A stretch of DNA of 64,000 nt, taken from the NCBI RefSeq assembly GCF_900105905.1, contig NZ_FNSV01000005.1, positions 7,254,001 through 7,318,000 on the forward strand, given 5' to 3'. Source of the DNA: Rhodococcus koreensis. GTDB lineage: Bacteria; Actinomycetota; Actinomycetes; Mycobacteriales; Mycobacteriaceae. The notes under the pieces are model-generated. The model was not told the DNA's origin. It was given only the letters and a program-made list of their open reading frames with translations, and made no database searches. The translations under genes and the position numbers were made by a program. Below are positions 42,808 through 52,748 of the stretch, piece after piece. How positions within the stretch are numbered: the stretch's first letter is position 1; each line of letters starts with the position of its first letter.

Positions 42808-44367
42808 ATGGCTACTCGGCACGGAGCAGTGGGTGACGGAGATGAGCCGGGGGACAGTGGACTCGGCGAACTCGGGTACAAACAAGAATTGGACCGCAGT
42901 CTGGGCAAGTTCGCCAGTTTCGCGGCGGGAGTCAGCTACATCTCGATTCTCACCGGCACGTTCCAGTTGTTCTATTTCGGGTTCGGCACGGCGGGGCCGG
43001 CGTATCTGTGGTCGTGGCCGATGGTGTTCGTCGGGCAGATGGCCGTCGCCCTGTGCTTCATGGAACTCGCGGCCAAGTATCCCGTCGCCGGCTCGGTCTA
43101 CAACTGGGCCAAGCTGCTCGGCAGCAGGATCGTGGGCTGGTCGTCGGGCTGGCTGATGCTCACCGCGTCGATCGTGACCCTCTCCGCGGTCGTGCTTGCG
43201 CTGCAACTCAACCTGCCGCGGTTGTGGAGCGGTTTCCAGATCGTCGGCGACGGCAGCGGTGAGTACGACTTCGCGACCAACGCCGTCATTCTCGGCACCA
43301 TCATGATCGCGTTCACCACGGCGGTCAACGCATTCGGCGTCAAGCTGATGGCCCTCATCAACAGCACCGGCGTGTTCGTCGAATTGATCGCCGCGGTCCT
43401 CATTGCCGTCATCCTCGCCGCCAACATCACCCGCGGCCCGGAGGTGTTCTTCTCCACCCACGGGTACGGCGCCGGGGAGGCCGGCGGGTATCTGACCGTC
43501 TTCCTCGTGGCATCCCTCGCGTCCGGGTACGTGATGTACGGCTTCGACACCGCGAGTTCGCTCGGCGAGGAAACCGTCGACCCGCGGCGGACGGCACCCA
43601 AGGCGATCCTGCGGGCGATCCTCGCGTCCTTCGTGATCGGCGGGGCGATCCTGGTGTTCGCCGTCATGGCGGCCCCCGACCTCGACGATCCGCTGATCGG
43701 CAGCAGCGAGGGTGGTCTGCAGTACATCGTCGAGCAGGTGATGTGGGGACCGCTCGGCAAGATCTTCCTGGTCTGCATCGTCGTCGCGGTAACCGTGTGT
43801 TCGCTCGCCGTGCACGCCGCGGCCATCCGGCTCACGTTCGCGATGGCCCGCGACAACGCCCTGCCCTTCGGGGAGCGCCTGGCCCACGTCAACCCGAAGC
43901 ATCAGACGCCGGTGGTCCCGGCCATCGTGATCGGTCTGCTCGCGGCGTTCATCCTCGTCATCAACATCGGTCAGCCGCAGATCTTCACGGTGCTGACGTC
44001 GATCGCGATCATCATGATCTACCTGGCGTACCTCATGGTCACCGGTCCGCTGCTGAAGAAACGACTGCAGGGGCAGTGGCCGCCGAAGGAACTCGCCGAG
44101 AGCGGCTACTTCACGATGGGCCGCTGGGGGCTTCCGGTGAACATCTTCGCCGTGCTGTGGGGCGTGGGAATGGCGCTCAACCTGGCGTGGCCACGCCCCG
44201 AGGTCTACGGAACCCCCTGGTACAACACGTGGGGTGCGTTCGTCTACATCGGCATCATCCTCGGGCTCGGCCTCCTCTGGTACGCGGTGAAGGGCCGCAA
44301 CCACATCGGCTGCCTCGCCTCGCACGCGGCGACGACGAAGGACGAGGCGGAGAGTGAACTGCCATGA
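42808..44367 (+). CDS. APC-superfamily amino acid/amine permease
   Basis: A 519-residue permease with about 12 membrane segments: FASFAAGVSYISILTGTFQLFYFGFGTAGPAYLWSWP, MELAAKYPVAGSVYNWAKLLGS, SGYVMYGFDTASSLGEETVDPRRTAPKAI. The pattern (GABA-permease/BAT1-like) fits amino acids, polyamines or choline-like amines. It starts 27 b after the dehydrogenase gene and overlaps the GMC gene by 4 nt, so it imports that pathway's substrate (inference). Confidence 0.87.
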   Translation: MATRHGAVGDGDEPGDSGLGELGYKQELDRSLGKFASFAAGVSYISILTGTFQLFYFGFGTAGPAYLWSWPMVFVGQMAVALCFMELAAKYPVAGSVYNWAKLLGSRIVGWSSGWLMLTASIVTLSAVVLALQLNLPRLWSGFQIVGDGSGEYDFATNAVILGTIMIAFTTAVNAFGVKLMALINSTGVFVELIAAVLIAVILAANITRGPEVFFSTHGYGAGEAGGYLTVFLVASLASGYVMYGFDTASSLGEETVDPRRTAPKAILRAILASFVIGGAILVFAVMAAPDLDDPLIGSSEGGLQYIVEQVMWGPLGKIFLVCIVVAVTVCSLAVHAAAIRLTFAMARDNALPFGERLAHVNPKHQTPVVPAIVIGLLAAFILVINIGQPQIFTVLTSIAIIMIYLAYLMVTGPLLKKRLQGQWPPKELAESGYFTMGRWGLPVNIFAVLWGVGMALNLAWPRPEVYGTPWYNTWGAFVYIGIILGLGLLWYAVKGRNHIGCLASHAATTKDEAESELP

Positions 44368-45920
44368 CGGACACCGTGTTCGACTACGTGATCGCCGGCG
44401 GAGGAACCGCGGGATGCGTGCTCGCCGCCCGCCTCAGCGAGGACCCGTCGGTGACCGTGTGCCTCGTGGAGGCGGGGCCGTCCGACGTCGGTGACCGCAA
44501 CATCCTCGAGTTGTCGCAGTGGATGCACCTGCTGGACTCCGGATACGACTGGGACTACCCGGTCGAGCCGCAGGAGCGGGGCAACAGCTTCATGCGGCAC
44601 GCCAGGGCCAAGGTGCTCGGCGGCTGCTCGTCGCACAATTCGTGTATCGCGTTCTGGCCACCCGCCGAGACGCTCGACGACTGGGCGGAAGCCGGTGCGA
44701 CGGGCTGGGGCGCAAAGGACGTGTTACCGCTCGTCGCGCGGGTGGAGAACAACGACGCCCCCGGCGACCAGCACGGCCGCAGCGGTCCCGTGCGGTTGCG
44801 TGACGTCCCCCCGAAGGACCCCTGCGGCGTCGCCCTGCTCGAGGCTGCGGCGAAGGTCGGGCTGCCGACCGTGCAGTTCAACCGCGGCACGAGCGTCCTC
44901 GACGGCGCGGGGTGGTTCCAGATCAACGCGTCCGAGGACGGCACCCGCATGTCGACGTCGCACGCCTACCTGCACCCGATTCTCGGGTCCCGGCCCAACC
45001 TCGACGTGCGCACCGACTGCTGGGTCGCCGAGATCGTCATCGACGATGAGATGGCGGCGACCGGGGTGCGCTACCAGCGTCCCGACCTCACCGGGTACGA
45101 CACCGTCTCGGCGCGCCGCGAGGTGATCGTCACCGCCGGGGCCATCGACACCCCAAAGTTGCTGATGCTCTCGGGTATCGGGCCCACGGTGCACCTGCGT
45201 GAGATGGGCGTGCACGTCCGGGTCGACGCCCCCGGCGTGGGGCAGAACCTCGACGATCACGTCGAGGGCCTCGTGTTCTGGGAGGCGTCCCGGCCGATGG
45301 TCACCGAGTCGACGCAGTGGTGGGAGATCGGACTGTTCGCCACCACCGAGGAGGGGCTCAATCATCCGGACCTGATGATGCACTACGGCAGCGTGCCGTT
45401 CGACATGAACACCCTTCGATGGGGCTATCCCACCACGGACAACGGTTTCTGCCTCACCCCGAACGTCACGCAGGGACTCTCCCGCGGAACGGTGCGGCTC
45501 CGCTCCCGCGACTTCCGGGATCGTCCGCGAGTGGACCCCCGGTATTTCACCGACCCCGACGGTCACGACGAGGCCGTGATGCTCGCCGGGTTCCGGCTGG
45601 CGCGCCGCATCGCCGAGCAGGAACCGCTCCGGGGCTGGATCAGGAGGGAACTGGCTCCCGGGCCGGAGGCGGAGACCGACGACGAACTGATCGACTATGC
45701 GCACCGCACCCACAACACGGTGTATCACCCCGCCGGGACCGCCCGGATGGGTGCGGCCACCGACCCGGCGGCCGTCCTCGACCCGGAGTTGCGGGTGAAG
45801 GGGGTGCGCAATCTGCGGGTGGTGGATGCGTCCGCCATGCCGAAACTGCCGTACGTCAACCCCAACATCACGGTCATGACGATGGCCGAGAAGTGCGCCG
45901 ATCTGATTCGCGGACGCTGA
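44364..45920 (+). CDS. GMC oxidoreductase (choline-dehydrogenase-like)
   Basis: A 518-residue FAD enzyme: GGGTAGCVLAARLSEDPSVTVCLVEAGPSD (ADP-binding), KVLGGCSSHNSCIAF, AGAIDTPKLLMLSGIGP (GMC signature 2), and the C-terminal active-site HNTVYHPAGTARMG with LPYVNPNITVMTMAEKCADL. Oxidises an alcohol to an aldehyde. With the aldehyde dehydrogenase and permease of the same operon it fits choline or a related amino alcohol; whether choline itself is the substrate is not decidable here. Confidence 0.87.
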   Translation: MTDTVFDYVIAGGGTAGCVLAARLSEDPSVTVCLVEAGPSDVGDRNILELSQWMHLLDSGYDWDYPVEPQERGNSFMRHARAKVLGGCSSHNSCIAFWPPAETLDDWAEAGATGWGAKDVLPLVARVENNDAPGDQHGRSGPVRLRDVPPKDPCGVALLEAAAKVGLPTVQFNRGTSVLDGAGWFQINASEDGTRMSTSHAYLHPILGSRPNLDVRTDCWVAEIVIDDEMAATGVRYQRPDLTGYDTVSARREVIVTAGAIDTPKLLMLSGIGPTVHLREMGVHVRVDAPGVGQNLDDHVEGLVFWEASRPMVTESTQWWEIGLFATTEEGLNHPDLMMHYGSVPFDMNTLRWGYPTTDNGFCLTPNVTQGLSRGTVRLRSRDFRDRPRVDPRYFTDPDGHDEAVMLAGFRLARRIAEQEPLRGWIRRELAPGPEAETDDELIDYAHRTHNTVYHPAGTARMGAATDPAAVLDPELRVKGVRNLRVVDASAMPKLPYVNPNITVMTMAEKCADLIRGR

Positions 45921-46013
45921 CCCAGGTGACGTGCGGGAGGCCCTGCGTGAACCGCCAGGTACTTTGAAGTCCTACTATCTCCCCGTACTGGCAGAGAGAC
46001 GGAAGGGCACGTC

Positions 46014-47195
<1,182 letters not shown>

Positions 47196-47203
47196 CCCCG
47201 CAT

Positions 47204-47243
47204 GTGAGTGGCAAAGCGTGCCCGCACACGCTTTGCCACTCAC
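47204..47243. repeat. Palindrome of the GTGAGT...ACTCAC class (second sequence type)
   Basis: Perfect 17-bp arms (47204-47220 GTGAGTGGCAAAGCGTG and 47227-47243) around 6 b. It has the same GTGAGT ends as the elements at 6514 and 11451 but a different interior. It lies between two convergent genes and can act as terminator for both. Confidence 0.8.
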
Positions 47244-47305
47244 GTCAGGTGACGACGCCCGCGTGCAGAAGATCGATGCGGGCGACAACGAGGTGATGAA
47301 GGGAA

Positions 47306-48787
47306 TTATCGCGAAGTCGCTGTAGCCGTCGCCGGCTCACGCGACACGTCGTACGCCGCCTCGTCGAACCGGCCGAGTCGCTGCCGCATGCGGTCGGTCG
47401 ACCACGGCCAGTTGAAGCTGTTGCGGCCGTTGACGTCGAGGAAGTAGCTCTGGCAGCCACCGGCGTTGTAGACGGTGGTGGCCAGGGCTTCCTGGACCTG
47501 GGCGTTGAACGCGTCCTGCACGTCCCGGCGCGGTTCCATCCTGGTCCATCCGTTGCTTCGGGCCGCGGTGACGGCCTGGATCAGGTATTCGAGTTGTGCC
47601 TCGAGGATCATGAACGCCGACGTGTGGCCGGTGCCCAGGGCCGGTCCGAGGAGGACGAACGCATTGGGGAAGCCCGCGACGGTCGTGCCGAGGTACGCCT
47701 GCGGGCTGCCCTTCCAGTGGTCGTCGAGGCTGCGGCCCTCGCCGTCGAACACCTTGGACCCGATGGGCATGTCGAGGATGTGGAAGCCGGTGCCGAAGAT
47801 GATGGCGTCCACTTCCCGTTCGGCGCCGTCGCTGCCGACGACGACGTTGCCGCGCACCGACTGCACGGCGGTGGCGTGCACCTCGACGTTGGGGCGGGTG
47901 AGTGCGGGGTAGTACGTGTTGGACAGCAGCAGCCGCTTGCATCCGAGCGTGTAGTCGGGCGTCAACGCCTTGCGCAGCTTCGGATCCCGCACCTGGGTAC
48001 GCAGTTGCGCCTTGCCGACCTGCTGGATCACCCGCAGGATCCACGGGTGCCGGAAGCCGAGCCCGAGAGATTCCATGATCGCGTACTCGAGGCGTCGCAA
48101 CGCGCGGATCGCGCCCGGTACGCGGCGCAGGATCGTGCGCTCGACGCCGGGCAGGGAGTGGTCGGGTTTCGGCAGCACCCATTGCGCGGTCCGCTGATAC
48201 AGATGGAGTTCCCCGACCTTCGGCTGGATGGCCGGGACGAATTGCACCGCGGACGCACCGGTTCCGACGACCGCCACGCGTTTGCCTGCGAGGTCGTAGT
48301 CGTGATTCCAGCGGGAGGAATGGAAGACCTCGCCGGTGAATGTGTCGAGACCGGGAATCGCGGGAACGAGCGGTTCGTTCCACGGCCCGGCGGCGGCGAT
48401 GACGGCGTTCGCGGTGAACGTGCCCGCGGACGTGTCCACCGTCCAGCGCCTCGTCTGCTCGCTCCACTCGGCGCGCTGCATCTCGGTTCCGAACTTCACG
48501 TGGGCGGGTACCCCGTGATCGGTGGCGGTGCGCTCGATGTACCGGCGGATCTCCTCCTGCCCGGCGAACAACCGCGACCACTCCCGGTTCGGTGCGAACG
48601 AATAGGAGTACAGGGCCGAGGGGACGTCGCACGCGCAGCCCGGGTAGGTGTTGTCGCGCCACGTCCCGCCCAGCGCGTCCCCCTTCTCGAGAACGGCGAA
48701 GTTGTCGATCCCGCTCTGCTTCAGGCGGATGGCGGCCCCGATGCCGGAGATCCCGGCACCGACGATGAGGATGTCGTAGTGGTTCAT
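47306..48787 (-). CDS. Flavin monooxygenase (Baeyer-Villiger type)
   Basis: A 493-residue class B flavin monooxygenase: GAGISGIGAAIRLKQSG (FAD), GGTWRDNTYPGCACDVPSALYSYSF, the Baeyer-Villiger fingerprint FTGEVFHSSRWNHD (FxGxxxHxxxW/H), and VGTGASAVQFVPAI (NADPH). Inserts oxygen into ketones to form esters, or oxidises N/S groups. The ATG at 48787 overlaps the patatin stop by 4 nt: an esterase-like partner cleaving the ester it makes would form a ketone-to-acid module (inference). Confidence 0.88.
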   Translation of the reverse strand: MNHYDILIVGAGISGIGAAIRLKQSGIDNFAVLEKGDALGGTWRDNTYPGCACDVPSALYSYSFAPNREWSRLFAGQEEIRRYIERTATDHGVPAHVKFGTEMQRAEWSEQTRRWTVDTSAGTFTANAVIAAAGPWNEPLVPAIPGLDTFTGEVFHSSRWNHDYDLAGKRVAVVGTGASAVQFVPAIQPKVGELHLYQRTAQWVLPKPDHSLPGVERTILRRVPGAIRALRRLEYAIMESLGLGFRHPWILRVIQQVGKAQLRTQVRDPKLRKALTPDYTLGCKRLLLSNTYYPALTRPNVEVHATAVQSVRGNVVVGSDGAEREVDAIIFGTGFHILDMPIGSKVFDGEGRSLDDHWKGSPQAYLGTTVAGFPNAFVLLGPALGTGHTSAFMILEAQLEYLIQAVTAARSNGWTRMEPRRDVQDAFNAQVQEALATTVYNAGGCQSYFLDVNGRNSFNWPWSTDRMRQRLGRFDEAAYDVSREPATATATSR

Positions 48788-49719
48788 GCGCGGACTCCGT
48801 TCGCGAGCTGGGCTCGGGTGGTGACGAGGGAATGTTCGAGGGTGGCGAGCCGGCGCCGGCCGTCCATGAAGTTCGGGCCCATGACGGCGAGGTCCTCGGC
48901 GGTCGCGTCGAGCCGGAGCACCCGCGTACCGGCCGCCTCCAGCCTCGCGACTTCGGCGTCCAGGCCCGCACTCATCCAGTTCCGCAGCATCCGGCGTTCG
49001 ATGCGGGCCGCCCGGCGGCCGGGGATGCGGCCGGTCGATGCCATCGGTGCCAGCACGATCACCTCGTCGAGTGCGAGGGGGAGCGCGAGGTCGGCGGATG
49101 CGGTGGACGCCGCCCCGCCGTCGACGAACCGGCGGGGCCCGATGGGGACCGGGGGAAACCAGCCGGGAATCGCCCACGACGCCCGCAGCGCTTCGGACAG
49201 GGTCGCGGCCGGTGCGCCGGGTGAGCCGAATGCGACGCGTTCGCCCGTGTCGTAGTCCATGCTCACCAGCCATGTCGCCGGGTGGCGAACCCAGCCGGGC
49301 GCGCCCGTGAACCGCTGTGCGAGCCGGTCGAGCCAGGCGGTGTCGCCGCGGCCGCGGGGAAGGAGTCCGCTCGCGGCGGTGACGGGCGGCAGTCCGCGGC
49401 GCAGCAGGCCGGGCGAACCGAGGCCCGGCGCCGGGAGCGGCGGGAACCGTCCCGGTGCGGCGGCGAGATGCCGGTCGAGCGCCGGATGCGAGGCCCCACC
49501 GAGTTGCATCGCGAGCAGTTCGTCGACGCAGGCCCCGCCGCCCAGCATGGTGACGAGTTCGGCGCCCGCGGACGTGCCCACGAGCACGTCGGCGTCGCGT
49601 GGATCCCATCCCAGGGCGTCGCTCACGGCGACCAGGGCCGCCACCGTCCAGGCTGCGCCGAGCGTGCCGCCGCAACCGAGCACCAGCCCGCGGCTGATTT
49701 GTGTGTCACTCGAAGTCAT
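48784..49719 (-). CDS. Patatin-like phospholipase (second in window)
   Basis: A 311-residue patatin-domain protein: GLVLGCGGTLGAAWTVAALVAV (oxyanion GGTLG), LVGTSAGAE (nucleophile GTSAG), RRFVDGGAAST (catalytic Asp), MDYDTGERVAFGSPGAPAATLSEALRASWAIPGWFPPV. Intact Ser-Asp dyad. Co-translated with the monooxygenase gene and divergent from a TetR gene 83 b away, so probably controlled by it. Confidence 0.87.
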   Translation of the reverse strand: MTSSDTQISRGLVLGCGGTLGAAWTVAALVAVSDALGWDPRDADVLVGTSAGAELVTMLGGGACVDELLAMQLGGASHPALDRHLAAAPGRFPPLPAPGLGSPGLLRRGLPPVTAASGLLPRGRGDTAWLDRLAQRFTGAPGWVRHPATWLVSMDYDTGERVAFGSPGAPAATLSEALRASWAIPGWFPPVPIGPRRFVDGGAASTASADLALPLALDEVIVLAPMASTGRIPGRRAARIERRMLRNWMSAGLDAEVARLEAAGTRVLRLDATAEDLAVMGPNFMDGRRRLATLEHSLVTTRAQLANGVRA

Positions 49720-49741
49720 ACCTAGAAAGCTATCAGAAACC

Positions 49742-49775
49742 AGATACCGGCGGTATATGAAAAGTAGAATATTCT
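49742..49775. promoter_or_regulatory. Candidate TetR operator(s)
   Basis: AGATACCGGCGGTATAT (49742-49758) is a near-perfect inverted repeat with an exact ATACCG/CGGTAT core, followed by the palindrome AGAATATTCT at 49766-49775. Both lie in the 83-b region between the patatin and tetR starts, as expected for a TetR-family regulator acting on both genes. Confidence 0.55.
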
Positions 49776-49802
49776 CGCAGGGGCTTCGGAGAAAGGGTGA
49801 GC

Positions 49803-50408
49803 ATGGCGCGATTGACCAGGTCGGAGAGTCAGGCGCGGACGCGGGCGCATCTCGTCGCGACCGCGCGCGACCTCTTCCTCGCCGACGGGTACGCGGCCAC
49901 CTCACTCGAGAAAGTCGCCGACGAGGCCGGCTACTCCAAGGGCGCGGTGTACTCCAACTTCAAGAACAAGAAGGAACTGTGCCTCGAGGTGCTCGGGCTC
50001 ATCCACGCCACCAAGGGGCAGGAGATCGCGGAGGCGCTCGGCGGCGGCGAGACGATGGAGGAGCGACTCGAGGCGTTCCAGGCCTGGGCGGAGAAGACGC
50101 TCGGCGACGTCGGATGGACCATGCTGGAATTCGAACTCATCGTGCTGTCCCGTCACGACCCCGAACTCCGCGACGCCCTCACCGCCACCCTCGGTGTCGC
50201 GCGGGAGATCACGGTCACGCTGCTGAAATCGTTCACCGACTCACTCGGGGTCGTCCTGCCCGTGCCCGCGCAGGACGCGGCCAGCAGCATCCTCAGTCTC
50301 GGTGTCGGACTGGGCATTCAGCGCGCCATCGATCCCACCATCTCGGCCAGGGTGGTCACCGACAACCTCCGGGTGCTGCTGGCCGTGTCGCAGCCGAGCG
50401 AACTCTAG
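49803..50408 (+). CDS. TetR-family regulator
   Basis: A 201-residue TetR protein: HTH in TSLEKVADEAGYSKGAVYSNFKNKKELCLEVL (about residues 33-64), typical C-terminal helical ligand-binding domain. Divergent from the patatin-monooxygenase operon with palindromes between them, so that operon is the likely target. ATG 49803; GTG 49797 is an alternative. Confidence 0.88.
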   Translation: MARLTRSESQARTRAHLVATARDLFLADGYAATSLEKVADEAGYSKGAVYSNFKNKKELCLEVLGLIHATKGQEIAEALGGGETMEERLEAFQAWAEKTLGDVGWTMLEFELIVLSRHDPELRDALTATLGVAREITVTLLKSFTDSLGVVLPVPAQDAASSILSLGVGLGIQRAIDPTISARVVTDNLRVLLAVSQPSEL

Positions 50409-50413
50409 ATCCG

Positions 50414-51436
50414 TCAGAGCCAGTCGCGCCGTCGGAACAAGACATACAGCAGGCTCGCGGACGTCACGATCACGACGGTGCTGACGATCGTCCCCGACAC
50501 CTGCCCGACCCCAGGGAACAGGACGTTCTGACCGAACCACCCCGTCACCGCGGTGGGGACCGCGATGATGGCCGCCCAGCCGGTGAGCTTCTTCATGACG
50601 GTGTTGAGCCGGGCGTCCTGCAGCGACAGATTCGTCTCGAACACGGTCACCACCATGTCACGCAACGACTCCGTCCACTCGGCCGCACGCGTCACATGGT
50701 CGTAGAGGTCGGTGTACAAGCTGTCGAGAACCGGCGACCGATCGTGTTCGGATTCGGCACGCCCCCGGATGACGGCGCCCACCACCTCCCGCATCGGCAG
50801 CACGACGCGACGCAGTTGCACCAGTTCCTTACGCAACCGGTACGTGCGCTGCTGAATCTCCTTGGTCCGCGCGGACTCGTCGAACAGTCCCTCCTCGAGC
50901 GCTTCGATCGCGTCGTCGATCGTCTCGATCGTCTCGAACTGGCCGTCCACGACGGCGTCGAGCAGGCCGTGCAGGAGCGCGAGTGCACCCGAACCCGGTG
51001 TGAGCAGCGCGGGGTCCTCCTCCCAGCGCTCCACCACCTGCGACATGTCGAACCGGTCGTCCCGCCGCACCGTGATGATCCCGTTCGACAGCACGAACGC
51101 CGAGACGCGGCTGAGCCGAAGCCGTGAGTCGAGGACGCCCAGCGTGCTGACGTCGTCGGCGTCGAACCAGGTTGCGTACGCGGTCACGAATGCGTGGCCG
51201 GCGTAACGCGTCGCCTTCGGTCGCTCACCGCGGGCGACGGCATCCTCGATGGCGTTCGGATCGAGGAGCAATTCGTTCGCCAGCTCGGTCAGGCACTCGT
51301 GGTCGGGGTCGCACAGATCGACCCACACGAGCGCGTTCTCGTCCCGCACCTTCTCGGACACGTCGGCAAGCGGAAAATCCTTGCCCACGCACTCGCCATC
51401 ACGCCACACACGGGTTCTCACCAGGTTGAGGGTCAC
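50414..51436 (-). CDS. CorA-type divalent cation transporter
   Basis: A 340-residue CorA/ZntB-like protein: soluble N-terminal funnel (LVWVDLCDPDHECLTELANELLLDPNAIEDAVARGERPKATRYAGHAFVTAYA), long helices and two C-terminal membrane segments. The signature loop between them reads FGQN where CorA has YGMN, a variant that occurs in other members and may alter ion selectivity. Mg2+ or another divalent cation is transported. Confidence 0.87.
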   Translation of the reverse strand: MTLNLVRTRVWRDGECVGKDFPLADVSEKVRDENALVWVDLCDPDHECLTELANELLLDPNAIEDAVARGERPKATRYAGHAFVTAYATWFDADDVSTLGVLDSRLRLSRVSAFVLSNGIITVRRDDRFDMSQVVERWEEDPALLTPGSGALALLHGLLDAVVDGQFETIETIDDAIEALEEGLFDESARTKEIQQRTYRLRKELVQLRRVVLPMREVVGAVIRGRAESEHDRSPVLDSLYTDLYDHVTRAAEWTESLRDMVVTVFETNLSLQDARLNTVMKKLTGWAAIIAVPTAVTGWFGQNVLFPGVGQVSGTIVSTVVIVTSASLLYVLFRRRDWL

Positions 51437-51473
51437 TCACCCAGTCTGCCGAACCCTCCGGGCGGGGAGGTGA

Positions 51474-52676
51474 TTATGACGTGCGATCGGACGAGTAACC
51501 CCACAGCCAGTCGGTGTACTTGTAGCTCGACGTGTCCCGGGAGCGGAACAGTTCGTTGCGTGCGATGCGGGCGGTGCCGCCGAGGTGCCACAACTCGCCC
51601 CACATGCGTCCGGTGGTGAGGATGCGATTGCAGCGCGGTGCGCGTTCGGTGTTGACCTCCTTCAGGATCTGCGGCCACGCGGAGTTGCCACCACCGGCGG
51701 AGAAGTCCTCGTCGGCATAGTCGGCCAGGCACTTCGCGTCCTCGATCGCCATCACCGCTCCCGACGCCAGGTACTGCAGCGGGGGGTGCGCGGCGTCGCC
51801 GAGCAGGATCATCCGCCCGTCCACCCAGTTCTCGATGGGCTCCCGGTCGTACATCGGCCACCAGCGGTCCTTCCACAGGTAGTCGATACCGCGGCGGACG
51901 TTCTCGTGGCAGTGCGCATAGGCCTGCTCGAGTTCCTCGGGGCCGCCCCAGTTCTCGACCCCGTTCTTGTAGCCGGGCGATTCGAACACCGCGACCTGGT
52001 TGAGCATCTGCCCGCCGCGCAGCGGGTACTGGATGAAGTGGCATCCCGGTCCGATGTACCCGACCACGTCCTCGATGTCCTCGTCGAGGTCGACCTCGTC
52101 GTACGGCGTGGTGCCGCGGTAGGCGGCGTAGCCGGACGACACCGGTTCGTCGTCCGAGATCTTCGCCCGCAGGCGGGATTTGAGGCCGTCCATGCCGAGG
52201 GCGATGTCGGCCTCGTGGGTGCGGCCGTCGTCGGTGCTCACGTGCACCCGGTCGCCGTCGGTGACCACGTCGGAGACGGTGACGCCCGTGTGCAGTTCGG
52301 CGCCCGCCGCCCGCGCGGCGTCGACGAGCGTCGCGTGCAGGTCGCTGCGGTGGGTCACGAAGTACGGTCCGCCGTAGCGGGCCCGGAACTCCGCTCCGAG
52401 GTCGATCTTGGTGAGCACCTCCGCGGTGATCGCGTCGCGGAACACGATGTTCTTCGGCAGGAAGGCCCGGGAGAGAACGTCGTCGAGCACGCCCCAGGAG
52501 GCGAGGATGCGGGCGCCGTGCGGCCCGACCTGCAGTCCGGCACCGACCTCGCCGAATTCGTTGGCCCGTTCGAACAGGGTGACGTTGGCGCCCTTCCTGG
52601 CGAGGGCGAGGGCGTTGGCCGCGCCGCCGATCCCGCCTCCGGCGATGATGATGCGTGCGTCCTGCAGGTTCGACAT
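51474..52676 (-). CDS. 3-hydroxybenzoate 6-hydroxylase
   Basis: A 400-residue class A FAD monooxygenase that converts 3-hydroxybenzoate to gentisate with NADH and O2. FAD motif GGGIGG (14-19), MDGLKSRL, GDAAHPPLQYLASGA. Sequence closely resembles, as I recall it, the characterised enzyme of R. jostii RHA1 (start MSNLQDARIIIAGGGIGGAANALALA). It is downstream of the aromatic acid transporter gene and near the gentisate ring-cleavage genes, which settles the role. AAGGAA site before ATG 52676. Confidence 0.93.
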   Translation of the reverse strand: MSNLQDARIIIAGGGIGGAANALALARKGANVTLFERANEFGEVGAGLQVGPHGARILASWGVLDDVLSRAFLPKNIVFRDAITAEVLTKIDLGAEFRARYGGPYFVTHRSDLHATLVDAARAAGAELHTGVTVSDVVTDGDRVHVSTDDGRTHEADIALGMDGLKSRLRAKISDDEPVSSGYAAYRGTTPYDEVDLDEDIEDVVGYIGPGCHFIQYPLRGGQMLNQVAVFESPGYKNGVENWGGPEELEQAYAHCHENVRRGIDYLWKDRWWPMYDREPIENWVDGRMILLGDAAHPPLQYLASGAVMAIEDAKCLADYADEDFSAGGGNSAWPQILKEVNTERAPRCNRILTTGRMWGELWHLGGTARIARNELFRSRDTSSYKYTDWLWGYSSDRTS

Positions 52677-52708
52677 GACAGTTCCTTCGTTTCGAGCGTT
52701 CGGGGCAG

Positions 52709-52748
52709 GTGAGTGGCAAAGCGTGCCGGGGCACACGACGGCACTCAC
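52709..52748. repeat. Degenerate palindrome of the GTGAGT...ACTCAC class
   Basis: GTGAGTGGCAAAGCGTGCC (52709-52727) is identical to the left arm at 47204; the right arm is decayed (GGCACACGACGGCACTCAC at 52730-52748), keeping only the outer CACTCAC and part of the inner pairing. It lies after the transporter gene, whose stop (52745-52747) is in the right arm. Confidence 0.7.

Noticed and set aside
41065..44325. A 1086-residue open frame on the minus strand
   Set aside because: It spans the aldehyde dehydrogenase and permease genes in antisense and is rich in Arg, Asp, His and Gly, typical of a high-GC shadow frame.
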